Source of the DNA: Anoplopoma fimbria
Lineage: Eukaryota > Chordata > Actinopteri > Perciformes > Anoplopomatidae
Reading direction: 5' to 3'
Length of the DNA stretch: 64,000 bases
Assembly: GCF_027596085.1 (NCBI RefSeq)
Contig: NC_072465.1
Span: forward strand, 12,886,857 to 12,950,856
Part shown: piece after piece, positions 42,701 through 54,815 of the stretch
How the letters are laid out: the number at the start of each line of letters is the position of its first letter
How positions within the stretch are numbered: position 1 is the first letter of the stretch
The notes under the pieces: model-generated
What the model saw: the letters and a program-made list of their open reading frames with translations, nothing else
Told to the model about the DNA's origin: nothing
Database searches by the model: none
Translations under genes and position numbers: made by a program

Positions 42701-43589
42701 CTGTTTTGTTGCTTAAAGCTTTGGGTTCACTGGAGTACAGGTCTGGTGTGGGCTGGTTTAGCAGTACCAATATGGATTCAGGGTACTGACTCCAGTCCCA
42801 GTTTTAGGCCAGAGGCGGGTTCTAATTGCTGGAATGTCAGGGCCATGACCTTAATAATTCTCAATAATCGTCCGGATCAGTCATTCCCAAAGACTGGGCC
42901 TGGACCTACTTGGGGGGTTGCAGGAGATTCAGTTAAAGTCGCAAAATACATTTCTTCCATATACTTTTTTTTGGCATTTCTATCTGCAGTACACCTTTGA
43001 GCCACAGTGGGGAATATGAATGTTGTTATAGTTCTGATAATTGTAGCTACTTATCTAATTGTAACACTGAATGTAATATAAAGGTCTAGCTACATTCTGT
43101 TGGTTTTACTGATGGGAGGAAAACAACAAGAACATGTTAACTCCACCTAAATGCATTAATTTGGTCTGATTTATAAACTTGTTATAAAGATTTCAATAAC
43201 ACATGCATAAAACAAAGTTCTGATTTAACAGAAATTGAAATGGCTGGTTAACATATTCAAGATAATATAAGGTGATGTAGAAAATGGCAGTAAAAGTGGT
43301 CAGGAGTGTTCATTCACGCACAAATTCACTCTTCTCCCAAATTATAGATACAGCTTATTGTGAATTGGGTTGCCATGTATTTTTTCTCATTCTTTCAAAG
43401 TGGGTTCCCAAAAAAAGTTGGGAACTCTGGTCTCAATGACCATTGATATGTATAGCAATCTGGTCAATAGTTGTGGACATGTTGTAAAGGGAGGGAGAAT
43501 GGTCATTCACAAAATATTCTATAACCAGTTAGGTTTTCTTGTAGAACTATGTCAAAGGCCTTTCATGTTAGAAAGTACCAAAGCACTTT
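39712..43589. other. intronic sequence, no gene
   Basis: No exon, domain or known repeat was recognised in this 3.9-kb stretch. Frames up to 182 codons (41187-41735) have no family resemblance and are probably chance. Confidence 0.45.
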
Positions 43590-43850
43590 GTGTATGTGGA
43601 CGTGTATTACTTATGTTGTGGGGACATACATCTGGATACAGTCACATTATAGGGATTCGCCTTCCTTTTGGGGACAAAATGCACATCCCCATAACATTAC
43701 ATTTTAGGGTTAAGACGAAGTCTAAGTTTGGGGTAAGGTTAGGGTAAGAGTTAGGATTCTGTAAATAACCAGGAAGAATGTAAGTCAACGTAATGTCATC
43801 TAAAGTAATGGAAACACAACAGGTGTTTGTGAGTATGCGTGTGTGTGTGA
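43590..43850. repeat. teleost dispersed repeat with TTAGGG-like core
   Basis: The sequence 'cttatgttgtggggacatac...gccttccttttggggacaaaat...gcacatccccataac...tagggttaag...ggttagggtaagag' matches my memory of a common fish repeat. It contains telomere-like AGGGTTA motifs and partial self-complementarity of the GGGGAC blocks. The class is uncertain. Confidence 0.6.
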
Positions 43851-44426
43851 GCATATACAGAGATTTTTTTTAGTGATTTTGTCTTTCATCTATTCTTCAC
43901 CATGCCCCAGAATTTGAAATGCTGTGTGCCCTGAAATGTGCAGCGAAATAACTAATCTAAAAGGTCACTTGGGATATACATCAAAACATGACTAGAGAGG
44001 TGCACCTCACAAATACAATGGACGAAGTGTTACAGAACAAAAAAAAAAGTAAAAACATCAGGATGTTTCTTCTCATATTCGTAAGGATAAATGATTCCTT
44101 GTAACATGATCATATTCACAAAACACAGTTTTTCCTCCAGTCTAGCATGCATTTGAGTTTTCAACTAAAGATATTTGTATTTAAATAATGAATGAATGAA
44201 TTGTTATATCATGTGGAAATTAAAAAAATGATACATCTATATATTTAATTCTGTTAAATCAGTGTGTTCACATATTTTAACATTTTCTCATGCTGTTCAA
44301 TGCAATGCAAACTTGTTTTTAGCTTACTCCTCACCCTCTCTCTTATCCTCCCTACCTTCCCTCCCTCATTGGGCTCCTTGTTCTTGACTCCTCAGCCTCC
44401 TCCCTCCCCTGTTGAATTGTATATTT
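43851..44426. other. intronic sequence, no gene
   Basis: Nothing was recognised. Confidence 0.4.
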
Positions 44427-44637
44427 TATTCAATTCAATTCAATTCAGTTTATTTTGTATAGCCCAAAATCACAACTTACAAATTTGCCTCAGAGGGCTT
44501 TACAATCTGTACACATGCGACATCCTCTGTCCCTGAACCCTCACATCGGCACAGGAAAAACCCTAAAAAGAACCTTTAACAGGGAGAAAAAAGGAAGAAA
44601 CCTATGGGAGAGCGACAGAGCAGGGATCCTTCTCCCA
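44427..44637 (-). mobile_element. L2-type LINE 3' end, family B, copy 3
   Basis: It is the same tail and UTR as the copies at 10150 and 10766: (ttcaa)n, 'gtttattttgtatagccc', 'gcctcagagggctttac', 'acagggagaaaaaagg', 'ggatccttctccca'. It is truncated at the 5' side after about 210 bp. Confidence 0.8.
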
Positions 44638-45241
44638 ACATTAAGATTTTCTACCAAAAACAACAGAAAACTATTGTCAATGGAATCTGTCAATTGTAGT
44701 TGAAATATAGAAAGAGATGCTTCATGTCCAATTTAGTGGACAGATGATTAGCCATATTTTTCTACCCAAATTAAATAAATTCGTTGGAATTCCATCGGCC
44801 ATTTTGATTATGAGAAACTTGTGTTGCACTTACAACGGCTGGCCAGTTTCACTACGGTCCACTGAGGTAGCTGATGTGCAACTAAAGCATCACAATCCAT
44901 GCATATGCAAGAAAGTGGCTTTTGAATAGCTGTCCAGTAGTGACCACTATGGGGGAAAGGTGCAAAGGGTTCAAAAGTGGTTGCGCAGCTTGGACGTGCA
45001 CCTCAGCGTTCGCTATCACGTGACTGTCACAAATAGTTAACTGATAAAAGCACTATTTACATGTCTAGGGATTAAACAAAGAAGGCCAATTCGTTTTAAA
45101 TGATTTAGAAACAGGAGGTCTGAAAAATCTACATTTGAGTAAATATTTTGAAGCCATATCAAATAGTTAACAGGATATTCAACCTTTGTTTCTTTATAAT
45201 GCGTTTAATACTTGACCTGTTTCTTAACAGGGCTTCTGCAA
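44638..45241. other. intronic sequence, no gene
   Basis: Nothing was recognised. Confidence 0.4.
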
Positions 45242-45253
45242 ATGTAATAAAGT
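45242..45253. repeat. target-site duplication of Rex3 copy 2 (3' side)
   Basis: The 12-bp sequence atgtaataaagt is repeated exactly at 47254-47265. Confidence 0.9.
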
Positions 45254-47253
45254 CCATCCATCCATCCATTTTCGTCCGCTTATCCGGGCCGGGTCGCGGG
45301 GGCAGCAAGCTAAGGAGAGTCCTCCAGACGTCCTTTCCCCAGCAACACTTTCCAGCTCCTCCTGGGGAACCCCAAGGCGTTCCCAGGCCAGACGAGATAT
45401 ATAATCCCTCCAGCGTGTTCTGGGTCTACCCCGGGGCCTCTTACCAGTTGGATGTGCCTGGAAAACCTCTAAAGGGAAGCTCTACTCCGAGCTCCCTCCG
45501 GATGTCTGAGCTCCTCACCCTATCTCGTAGGCTGAGCCCAGCCACCCTACAAAGGAAGCTCATTTCGGCCGCTTGTATTAGCGATCTCATTCTTTCGGTC
45601 ACTACCCATAGCTCATGACCATAGGTGAGGGTTGGAACGTAGATGGACTGGTAAATCGAGAGCTTTGCCTTACGGCTCAGCTCCTTCTTCACCAACGGTC
45701 CGGTACAACTCCCGCATCACTGCTGACGCTGCACAAAACCGCCTGTCCATTTCCCTTTCCATTTTATCCTTGCTCGTGAATAAGATCCCGAGATCTTGGG
45801 GCAGTGACTCGCTCCCAATGCAGAGGGTGCAATCCACCGTTTTCCGGAAGAGAACTATGGCCTCAGACTTGGAGGTCCAGAGCCTTTAGCATCTCCGGTC
45901 GAATCTCATCCGGGTCTGCAGTTTTCCCCCCCTGCTGAGCACAGCCTGAGACAAGCCCTGCTTCCCCTTTCTGAGTCATCTCACGGTTTGCCAGAACTTC
46001 CTTGAGGCCATTCGAAAATCCTTCTCTATGGCCTCCCCAAACTAATCCCACACAGCAACCTCAGCATCAGCAGCCTCAGCAACTGCCGTAGCTGCAGCCC
46101 TTCTGGCCAACCGGTACCTGCCTGCTGATTCAGGAGACCCCTGGGCCAGCCAAGTCTGAAAGGCCTCCTTCTACAGCTTGATGGCCTCCTTCACCGCTGG
46201 TGTCCACCAGCGGGTTCTCAGATTGCCGCCACAACAGGCCGATCGCCTTCCGACCGCAACTTCTAGCAGCAGCTTCCACAATGGAGGATCTGAACATGGC
46301 CCACTCGGATTCCATGTCCCCAGCCTCCCCCGGGACGCACAAGAAATTACTGGGTGGGAGTTGAAGACCTCGCGGACATGGTCCTCAGCCAGACGTTCCC
46401 AGTTCACCCTCACCACACGTTTGGGTTTACCGGGTCTGTCCGGCAGCTTCCCCCGCCACCTGATCCAACTCACCACCAGGTGGTGATCAGTTGACAGCTC
46501 TACTCCACTCTTCACCCGAGTGTCCAAGACATACGGCCGCAGGTCTGATGACACAACTACAAAGTCGATCATAGACCTTTGGCCTAGGGTGTTCTTGTAA
46601 CAAGTACACTTATGAACCTCCCTATGCTCAAACATGGTGTTTGTTACAGTCCATGACTAGCACAGAAGTCCAACAACAAAGCACCACTCGGGTTCAGATC
46701 GGGCAGGCCGTTCCTCCCAATCATACCCCTCCAGGTTTCTCCATCGTTACCCACATGAGCGTTGAAGTCTCCCAGAAGAACTATGGAGTCCCCAGTTGGC
46801 GCCCTTTCCAGAACACCACCCAAGGACTCCAAGAAGGCTGCGTACTCCGAACTGCTGTTTGGTGCATAGGCACAAACGACAGAGACTTCCCCCTCGCGAT
46901 TCGCAGTCGCAGGGAGGCGACCCTCTCGTTCTCCGGTGAAAACTCCAAAACAGCGGCGCTCAGCCGGGGGCTCGTGAGTATCCCCACACCCGCCTGGCGC
47001 CTCTCACCCTGGGTAACTCTGGATAAGGATAGAGTCCAGCCCCATTCCAGGAGTTTGGTTCCAGAACCAGTGCTATGCGTGGAGGTGAGCCCAACTATAT
47101 CACGTTGGTACCAACTCCGGTTCCTTCCCCGCCAGAGAGGTGACATTCCACGTCCCTAGAGCTAGTCTGTGATGCCGGGTGCCCAGGTTCCCGCCCCTGC
47201 CTGCCACCCGGCTCACACTGCACCCGACCCCAATGCCTATCCCTGTGGGTGGG
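45254..47253 (-). mobile_element. Rex3 (RTE clade) LINE, copy 2, 5'-truncated and deleted
   Basis: The element is 2000 bp and antisense to FHIT. It is closely related to copy 1 at 476-3821 and ends in the same GATG-type tail (about 45254-45270). It is bounded by a perfect 12-bp TSD, atgtaataaagt, at 45242-45253 and 47254-47265. Compared with copy 1 it lacks the last 5' UTR portion (starts at copy-1 position about 3483). It also lacks about 730 bp of RT (join near 45877, copy-1 1183 to 1908, including the FADD box), about 175 bp near 45912, and about 80 bp near 45478. The endonuclease blocks ([16 protein letters not shown]) survive in broken frames. Confidence 0.92.
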
Positions 47254-47265
47254 ATGTAATAAAGT
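47254..47265. repeat. target-site duplication of Rex3 copy 2 (5' side)
   Basis: This is the exact second copy of the 12-bp duplication at 45242-45253. Confidence 0.9.
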
Positions 47266-48070
47266 AGTCCATGAATATGAAATATGAGTTTACAGTTAAT
47301 TATAATCCCTCCTTGGCATTGAAGGGGTTGGTTAATGGCTTTTTATCGGTTACACTTGTCTTTTTGATTCTTCACAGCATTTAACATAAACGCCTACATA
47401 CTCAGAGCCCGTGCGCCATCTGTGGTATAAACAAGTATAAACAAAGGTTGAAGTGCGAGGGAGTCCACACAGGCTGGGAGGGGTGGTAAATGTGACAAAT
47501 ACAGGACTTCCATCCAAAAGTCCACTGTATGTAACCAAAAGTAAATGTCTGTAGAGCTTCAAGGTTTGAAGCTTACTGCCACTGACCAAGCTGTGATATT
47601 TGACACATTGCTATGAGAACATTTTGGTCCTGAATACTTACACACGTAAATATTACGAGGCGAAAAAAGGTTGGATTTCAAAACCTTTTCATCATGAAGA
47701 AAGGCATCGACTAATCACGTTGTGTGGAACAGACTATTCAAAACATAAGCTAGTAAGCGACAACGCGAAGACTCCATATTCCAAACCAAGACAGCAAACT
47801 TTCTTTCTCCTTATAACCTTGACAAAGACAGCCTTGACACCAGATCCACTGCTTCCGTACTTTGCTTTAACAATAAAAGCCCTAGACATGTACACTGCTT
47901 AACTGTTATCTAGGGGGAGCTCAAATTCACGCAAAGCATTCGTTAAAATTTAACTGGTATGATAAGTTTTGGTGCCAAGTATTCACAGGTGAGTATTTTG
48001 CATTTCCGTGTCATTGGTCCGTCACTCCCCAGGTGTGTAAAGGCCTTTGGTCATGTATTTGGGGCAAGTT
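47266..48070. other. intronic sequence, no gene
   Basis: Nothing was recognised. Confidence 0.4.
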
Positions 48071-48072
48071 TA

Positions 48073-49616
<1,544 letters not shown>

Positions 49617-49618
49617 TA

Positions 49619-50244
49619 TATGAGTAATTCTTTTTTCCTACACCATTTCCAAAGTCCCTTCTGGGCTGAAGGCATTACACCTCAAAAAGGTCAAAAGATT
49701 TCCAAAATATGTCTTTCAACCTTTTAATCAACTGCAGAGCGAAAGAAGGAAGTAGCCACTGGTCTAACTACGTTGATCTTTGTCCTTGTTCTACTGTGCA
49801 GAGGGCTAGAGATTTGAGCACAAGATATTACTGCTTTTGTAGCTATAGAGGTATTATTTATTTTATATTTTTTTTATTTTAGTGTCACTTACAGTTGTAC
49901 ACAGCAACATAGTTATTACCATTAGCACAAAGCATTTAACCCATCTTAAGCATTAGGAGCAGTGGGCTGCTGCCTAGTGTAGTCTAACGCTAAAGGACAC
50001 TTGGTCATGCCGAGAGAAGTCGGCGATTCGAACCATCAATCTTGTGATTAAAGATCAAAGACACAACCGTCCCGTAGTTGAGAGAATTTAGTCAGACAAA
50101 AGCATATCGACCCTCCAATCGTCCTTATGAATATGTATCTACCAGTATGTATATGAAAATGGTTTAATTTTAAGTTTCAAAAAGTGTACCACTCTTATGC
50201 AGAGCTGCCTCTGCGCCTGTACATCACAGACTGCAATACAGCTA
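49619..50244. other. intronic sequence with one dispersed-repeat fragment
   Basis: The segment 49950-50060 (gcagtgggctgctgcc, then gaagtcggcgattcgaacc) resembles a common teleost repeat. Otherwise nothing was recognised. Confidence 0.45.
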
Positions 50245-51614
50245 TGCATTACATTACATTACATTACAGTCATTTAGCAGACGCTTTTATCCAAAGCGAC
50301 TTACAATAAGTGTATTCAACATAGGTATTCAAGAGAACTACTAGTCACCAGAAGTCATACGTGCATCTCCTTTCTTAAACAAGCATCTAAAAGCATAAAC
50401 CAGAGCAAAAGTATAGTGCAGAAGCAAATTACTACGAAAACAATAAGTGCAACAAACTAATACAAATACAATAAGTGCAACGAACTGATACGAATACAAT
50501 AAGTGCAACAAACTAATACGAATGCAATAAGTGCTACGAGGAAGGCTCAGGGTAGTACTTCTTGAAGAGGTGAGTTTTCAGCCTGCGCCGAAAGATGGGC
50601 AGCGACTCTGCTGTTCTGACGACAGTGGGGAGTTAATTCCACCACTGTGGGGCCAGGACAGAAAAAAGCTGTGACTGGGTCGATCGGCCGCAGGGACCTC
50701 TGAGCGACGGGGCAACCAATCGCCCCGAGGCAGCAGAGCGAAGTGGTCGGGCGGGGGTGTAGGGCTTGACCATGGCCTGGAGATAGGAAGGAGCTGTTCC
50801 TTTCACTGCCCTGTAGGCTAGCACCAGAGTCTTAAACTGGATGCGAGCTCTTACAGGGAGCCAGTGTAGAGAACGGAGAAGGGAAGTTGTGTGGGAGAAC
50901 TTGGGGCGATTGAACACCAGAGGAGCTGCAGCTTTCTGGACAAGCTCCAGAGGTCTGATGGCCGACGCCGGGGCTCCGGCAAGTAGTGAGTTGCAGTAGT
51001 CCAGGCGGGAGATGACCAGAGCCTGGATGAGCACCTGCGCCGTCTCGTCAGTGAGGAAGGGGCGAATCCTCTTGATGTTGTAGAGGAGGAATCTGCAGGA
51101 GCATGTGACCGATGCAATGTTTGCTGAGAACGACAGTTGGTCGTCCAGGGTCACACCCAGATTCCTCACAGTCCGAGTTGGCGTCACCACGGCATCATCA
51201 ATGGTGATGGACAGGTCTCGGTGCGGGCAACCCTTCCCCGGGAGGAACAGTAGCTCGGTTTTGTCCAGGTTGAGCTTCAGGTGGTGTGTCGCCATCCACT
51301 TCGAGATGTCAGCCAAGCACGCAGCAATACGTGCCTCCACTTGGGTGTCACCGGGGGGAAATGACAAGACCAGCTGGGTGTCATTGACATAACAATGGTA
51401 GGAGAAGTCATGCGAGCGAATAACAGAACCCAGAGATGTTGTGTAGAGCGAGAAGAGAAGGGGGCCCAGAACTGAACCTTGTGGAACCCCCGTAGTCAGC
51501 ATTCGTGGTTCCGAAACGGCCCCCCTCCATGTCACCTGGTAGGATTGACCTGTCAGGTAGGATGCAAACAGGGAGAGTGCAAAGCCTGAGACGCCCATCC
51601 CCTCGAGGGTGGAG
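50245..51614 (-). mobile_element. L2 LINE, family A, copy 2 (5'-truncated)
   Basis: The TGTAA-type tail appears as (attac)n at 50249-50267, with the conserved 3' end 'agtcatttagcagacgctttta'. The RT region extends to about 51614, where the match to copy 3 (57738) stops abruptly. Confidence 0.9.
50633..51598 (-). CDS. L2 LINE reverse transcriptase, open but YADD mutated
   Basis: This is a 321-codon open frame that lacks the first RT blocks. It contains GVPQGSVLGPLLFSLYT and then HCYVNDTQLVLSF where the related copy has the catalytic YADD (51380-51391 encodes Tyr-Val-Asn-Asp). Next are ISKWMATHHLKLNLDKTELLFL, VRNLGVTLDDQLSFSANIAS, LIQALVISRLDYCNSLLAG, LHWLPVRARIQFKTLVLAYR and LRGPCGRSTQSQLFSVLAPQWWN. 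The loss of one catalytic Asp predicts an inactive enzyme despite the open frame. The frame ends just before the native C-terminus. Confidence 0.85.
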   Translation of the reverse strand: MGVSGFALSLFASYLTGQSYQVTWRGAVSEPRMLTTGVPQGSVLGPLLFSLYTTSLGSVIRSHDFSYHCYVNDTQLVLSFPPGDTQVEARIAACLADISKWMATHHLKLNLDKTELLFLPGKGCPHRDLSITIDDAVVTPTRTVRNLGVTLDDQLSFSANIASVTCSCRFLLYNIKRIRPFLTDETAQVLIQALVISRLDYCNSLLAGAPASAIRPLELVQKAAAPLVFNRPKFSHTTSLLRSLHWLPVRARIQFKTLVLAYRAVKGTAPSYLQAMVKPYTPARPLRSAASGRLVAPSLRGPCGRSTQSQLFSVLAPQWWN

Positions 51615-53035
51615 AGGATGGAAAAGTATGGAATTATGGAAAATGTGTAGGAACCCTGAATTTGGCAACTACCATGCAGTGTTTAGTCAAAAGTTGCAAC
51701 AATAAAAGTTCAGAATTTGCTTCAACTTTGATATGTGCCACTGACTGACCTCCCCATATGGCTCTTGAGGCTCATGGATTTTGAGAGCTATGTCAAAATG
51801 ATGGGAAAACTAAAAATGATCTGACAAATGAATTAAACCTACAGATTTGTAATCCTCAGTTTCAATGTTGCAGAATATTGAATATATCCTTTAAGCAAAA
51901 CACTGAAAGGTTAACTTACCGTGTGGGAAAATGCTTCCAGATCGTCCCACTTTACAGCTGTTGTTACAACTATATAAAGACACAATTTCACAGCTGGTAA
52001 TGCATATTAGAGCTTAGTATCCTTTAAGATTAAATTATTAATTGGAAAAGCTGGAAAATATCAAAATCATGCTTTCTTTCGGGAATGTTGTCTTTTTTAT
52101 CTTTTGGTAATTTTCCAAATAAATGTAAAAAAATCTAATGTAAATAATGTAGCATCCCATTCTAATTATCCATATGCAATCCTATATCAGCAATACGAGC
52201 TCAGTAGGGCTCGTATTGCTCTGATATTCATAAAAAAAATACTAGGTTATTGTTATTCCCTGAAAGCAGCTGCCAGCTGTGCAATTATCTGACCGATGCT
52301 GATCAAGAGTCTGTTATTCAAAATGTCAGTCTTTCTCAATGAAGATGTCATTCAAAATAATTTGCTCCTCTTAAGCTTGTTACTGCCTTTATAAGCGTGA
52401 CATACATCAACTCATCTCATCTCAAAGCTATGAAGAGTGTAAATAGACATGATCTGGCCTCTAATAACTACACAGCTTTGTGTATGGAGGGTCCTTTTGG
52501 TCCTCTTCACTCAGTAGCTACATGGCTGCTATGGATTCAAGCTGTTCTTGTTGTGGACAGCAGGTTATTTCAAACAGGTGAATTAATAAATAGAGAGTGG
52601 GTAGAGAGTCCATGCCTCTCACTCCCCGCTGCACTCAGCCCCCCCTGGGAGCATTGGGAACTCAATTACATTTGTGCCATGCTTGAGACGGTGGAACACA
52701 ATGTCAGCTCATGATTATGTTATAATGATGCTGTTTTCTGCTGTTTAGTGTTCCACATGTGTCTTATTCTTTCTCTTTGCAACCCCAGTATTGCCACAAA
52801 GCACTGCAGCTGCCACATGTTAAATACGCCATATGTTACATATATTTTGCCTTAACAAAATCATTTTTTATTTTCTTTGCTGGTCACTTGTTCACTTGAC
52901 CTGTGTGTTACTGTAGCTGTGGCCATGGGCGCCTACATTATAATTATTATATTACAATCTTAATAGCCATGTTACACCAAAAAGGGCAGACTCTTTGATT
53001 TGTCTCCTTTGTGAACATCTGCACAGTCGGATCAG
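51615..53035. other. intronic sequence with a hairpin
   Basis: No gene was recognised. A hairpin with a 12-bp perfect stem (52189-52200 / 52209-52220) extends by five pairs after a 2-nt bulge. Confidence 0.5.
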
Positions 53036-53302
53036 TCGGATTTGATTTGATTTGATTTGATTTAAATTTATTTCGAACATGTAAAAGAAAACAAAAAATA
53101 TATATCATACACAAATTATTGATGTTAAACAAAATAGAAAGCATAATTCGATACATAAATGATAAATACTTGATAATTGTAACATGTTCGAAAAGGGGTG
53201 GGAAGAAGTTTACACTTATTTAATCCCATCCCTTCTCCGTAATTCATTGAAATTAACATTCCTTAGTCATAATAATTATTAACATTTTCATTTATTAATA
53301 AA

Positions 53303-53322
53303 ATATATATATATATATATAT

Positions 53323-53356
<34 letters not shown>
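53303..53356. repeat. (AT)n microsatellite with CA interruptions
   Basis: AT dinucleotide run within the LINE 3' UTR, interrupted by acac near 53323 and ending in atacatact. Confidence 0.95.
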
Positions 53357-53357
<1 letters not shown>

Positions 53358-53391
53358 CTATTCCGTAACGTATCCAAACATATATATTATT

Positions 53392-53512
53392 ATTATTATT
53401 ATTATTTTTTTATTTTTTTTTTTCCTTTTTATCTTTTTTTTTTTTTTTTTTAAATAAAATGTGTAACTTATATGTTCATATCAGATATATACTATAATTT
53501 CTTACACATTTG

Positions 53513-53552
<40 letters not shown>

Positions 53553-53580
53553 TTAACAAAATAAACAAACAAAAAAAAAA
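53392..53580. repeat. T-rich then A-rich low-complexity tract
   Basis: T-rich sequence (53392-53452) includes a run of about 19 T. It is followed after about 60 bp by a run of about 28 A (about 53513-53540) and further A-rich sequence. The two could pair. Confidence 0.9.
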
Positions 53581-53726
53581 ACATTCATGAAAATATATAG
53601 ATATTATCTCACTATTGATAAGTTTTTGTATCCAAACAATATTTTTCATTCAGAAAGAAAATAAATACAAAAAAATAAAGAATAAATAACAAACTAAATA
53701 ACTAAACAATTAACACCCAAAGAGAA

Positions 53727-54740
53727 TCAAACACCTTCATCCTTGTACCCTGTGAGAATCATTTCCTTTAACCTTGTTTTGAATAGTTTTATGTTAGGAC
53801 ATTGTTTGAGCTCTTCTTTTAACCCATTCCACAATTTTACTCCACAGACAGAAATACAAAAACTTTTTCTGGTTGTACGCACCTTTTTCATTTTAAAATT
53901 AAACAATCCCCGTAAAAAATAACTCCCTTCTCTTTGCGTGAACATTTTTTGAATATTTGCCGGTAGTTTGTTATTTTTTGCTTTAAACATTAACTGTGCT
54001 GTTTGAAATTCAACCAGATCTGGTAATTTGAGTATTTTTGACTGCATGAATAATGAGTTTGAATGATCCCTATACCCAACATTGAAAATGGTCCGTATTG
54101 CTCTTTTCTGCAGAATAAAAAGTGAATGTAATGTACTTTTGTAATTATTGCCCCAAACCTCTACACAGTAACTTAAATAAGGTGAAACCAGTGAACAATA
54201 GAGGATTTGTAACGACTTATGATCCAGAACCTGTTTAGCTTTATATAATACTGCAATACTTCTTGACAACTTCGAGTGTATATGTTTTACGTGAGATTTC
54301 CAGTTTAATTTCTCATCAATTGTTACCCCAAGGAATTTTATTTGACTAACTCGTTCAATGTCTAAGCCATTAATCTGTATCTTTATTTGTTCATTTGTTC
54401 TGCCGTTACCAAATAACATAAATTTTGTTTTGCTCAAGTTTAACGATAATTTATTATTATCTAACCATAATTTTAATTTACTAATTTCAAAATTGATCGC
54501 CTCTACTAATTGATATAAATCATCACCTGAAAAAAATATATTTGTATCGTCAGCAAACAGAACAAGCTTCAACACATTCGATACATTACATATATCATTT
54601 ATGTAAAGAATAAACAATTTTGGGCCCAACACTGACCCCTGTGGGACACCGCAAGCAATGTCCAAACACGCAGAGGAACAATCACCAAGTGTCACAAATT
54701 GATATCTGTCACTCAAATAACTCCTCACCCAGTTGCCCAC
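53727..54740 (-). CDS. CR1/L2-type reverse transcriptase, 337-aa open frame
   Basis: This is the palm-to-C-terminus of a non-LTR reverse transcriptase without stops or frameshifts. Blocks are WVRSYLSDRYQFVTLGD, GVPQGSVLGPKLFILYIND, LKLVLFADDTNIFFSG (catalytic FADD, about residues 63-66), WLDNNKLSLNLSKTKFMLFG, IKFLGVTIDEKLNWKSHV, LYCSLVSPYLSYCVEVWGNN and ISVCGVKLWNGLKEELKQ. It ends in GYKDEGV. The first Met is internal to the original ORF. Upstream sequence to about 54810 (INKSINHDILIKKLERYG) continues the frame in spirit, giving the D-box lead-in. Intactness suggests a young insertion. Confidence 0.88.
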   Translation of the reverse strand: MGNWVRSYLSDRYQFVTLGDCSSACLDIACGVPQGSVLGPKLFILYINDICNVSNVLKLVLFADDTNIFFSGDDLYQLVEAINFEISKLKLWLDNNKLSLNLSKTKFMLFGNGRTNEQIKIQINGLDIERVSQIKFLGVTIDEKLNWKSHVKHIHSKLSRSIAVLYKAKQVLDHKSLQILYCSLVSPYLSYCVEVWGNNYKSTLHSLFILQKRAIRTIFNVGYRDHSNSLFMQSKILKLPDLVEFQTAQLMFKAKNNKLPANIQKMFTQREGSYFLRGLFNFKMKKVRTTRKSFCISVCGVKLWNGLKEELKQCPNIKLFKTRLKEMILTGYKDEGV

Positions 54741-54815
54741 TATACCCCTGATGCCGTAACGTTCCAGTTTTTTTATTAATATGTCATGATTTATTGATTT
54801 ATTATCAGTGAGCTA

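Larger units (their letters stand above)
53036..54815 (-). mobile_element. CR1/L2-superfamily LINE with open RT frame
   Basis: The 3' tail is a (TCAAA)n-type array seen as (gattt)n at 53037-53062. A long AT-rich 3' UTR (53063-53726) precedes an RT ORF that runs to 54740. It is 5'-truncated, with no endonuclease. The 5' boundary near 54815 is approximate and no convincing TSD was found. It belongs to a different family from the L2 copies at 50245 and 56441. Confidence 0.8.
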
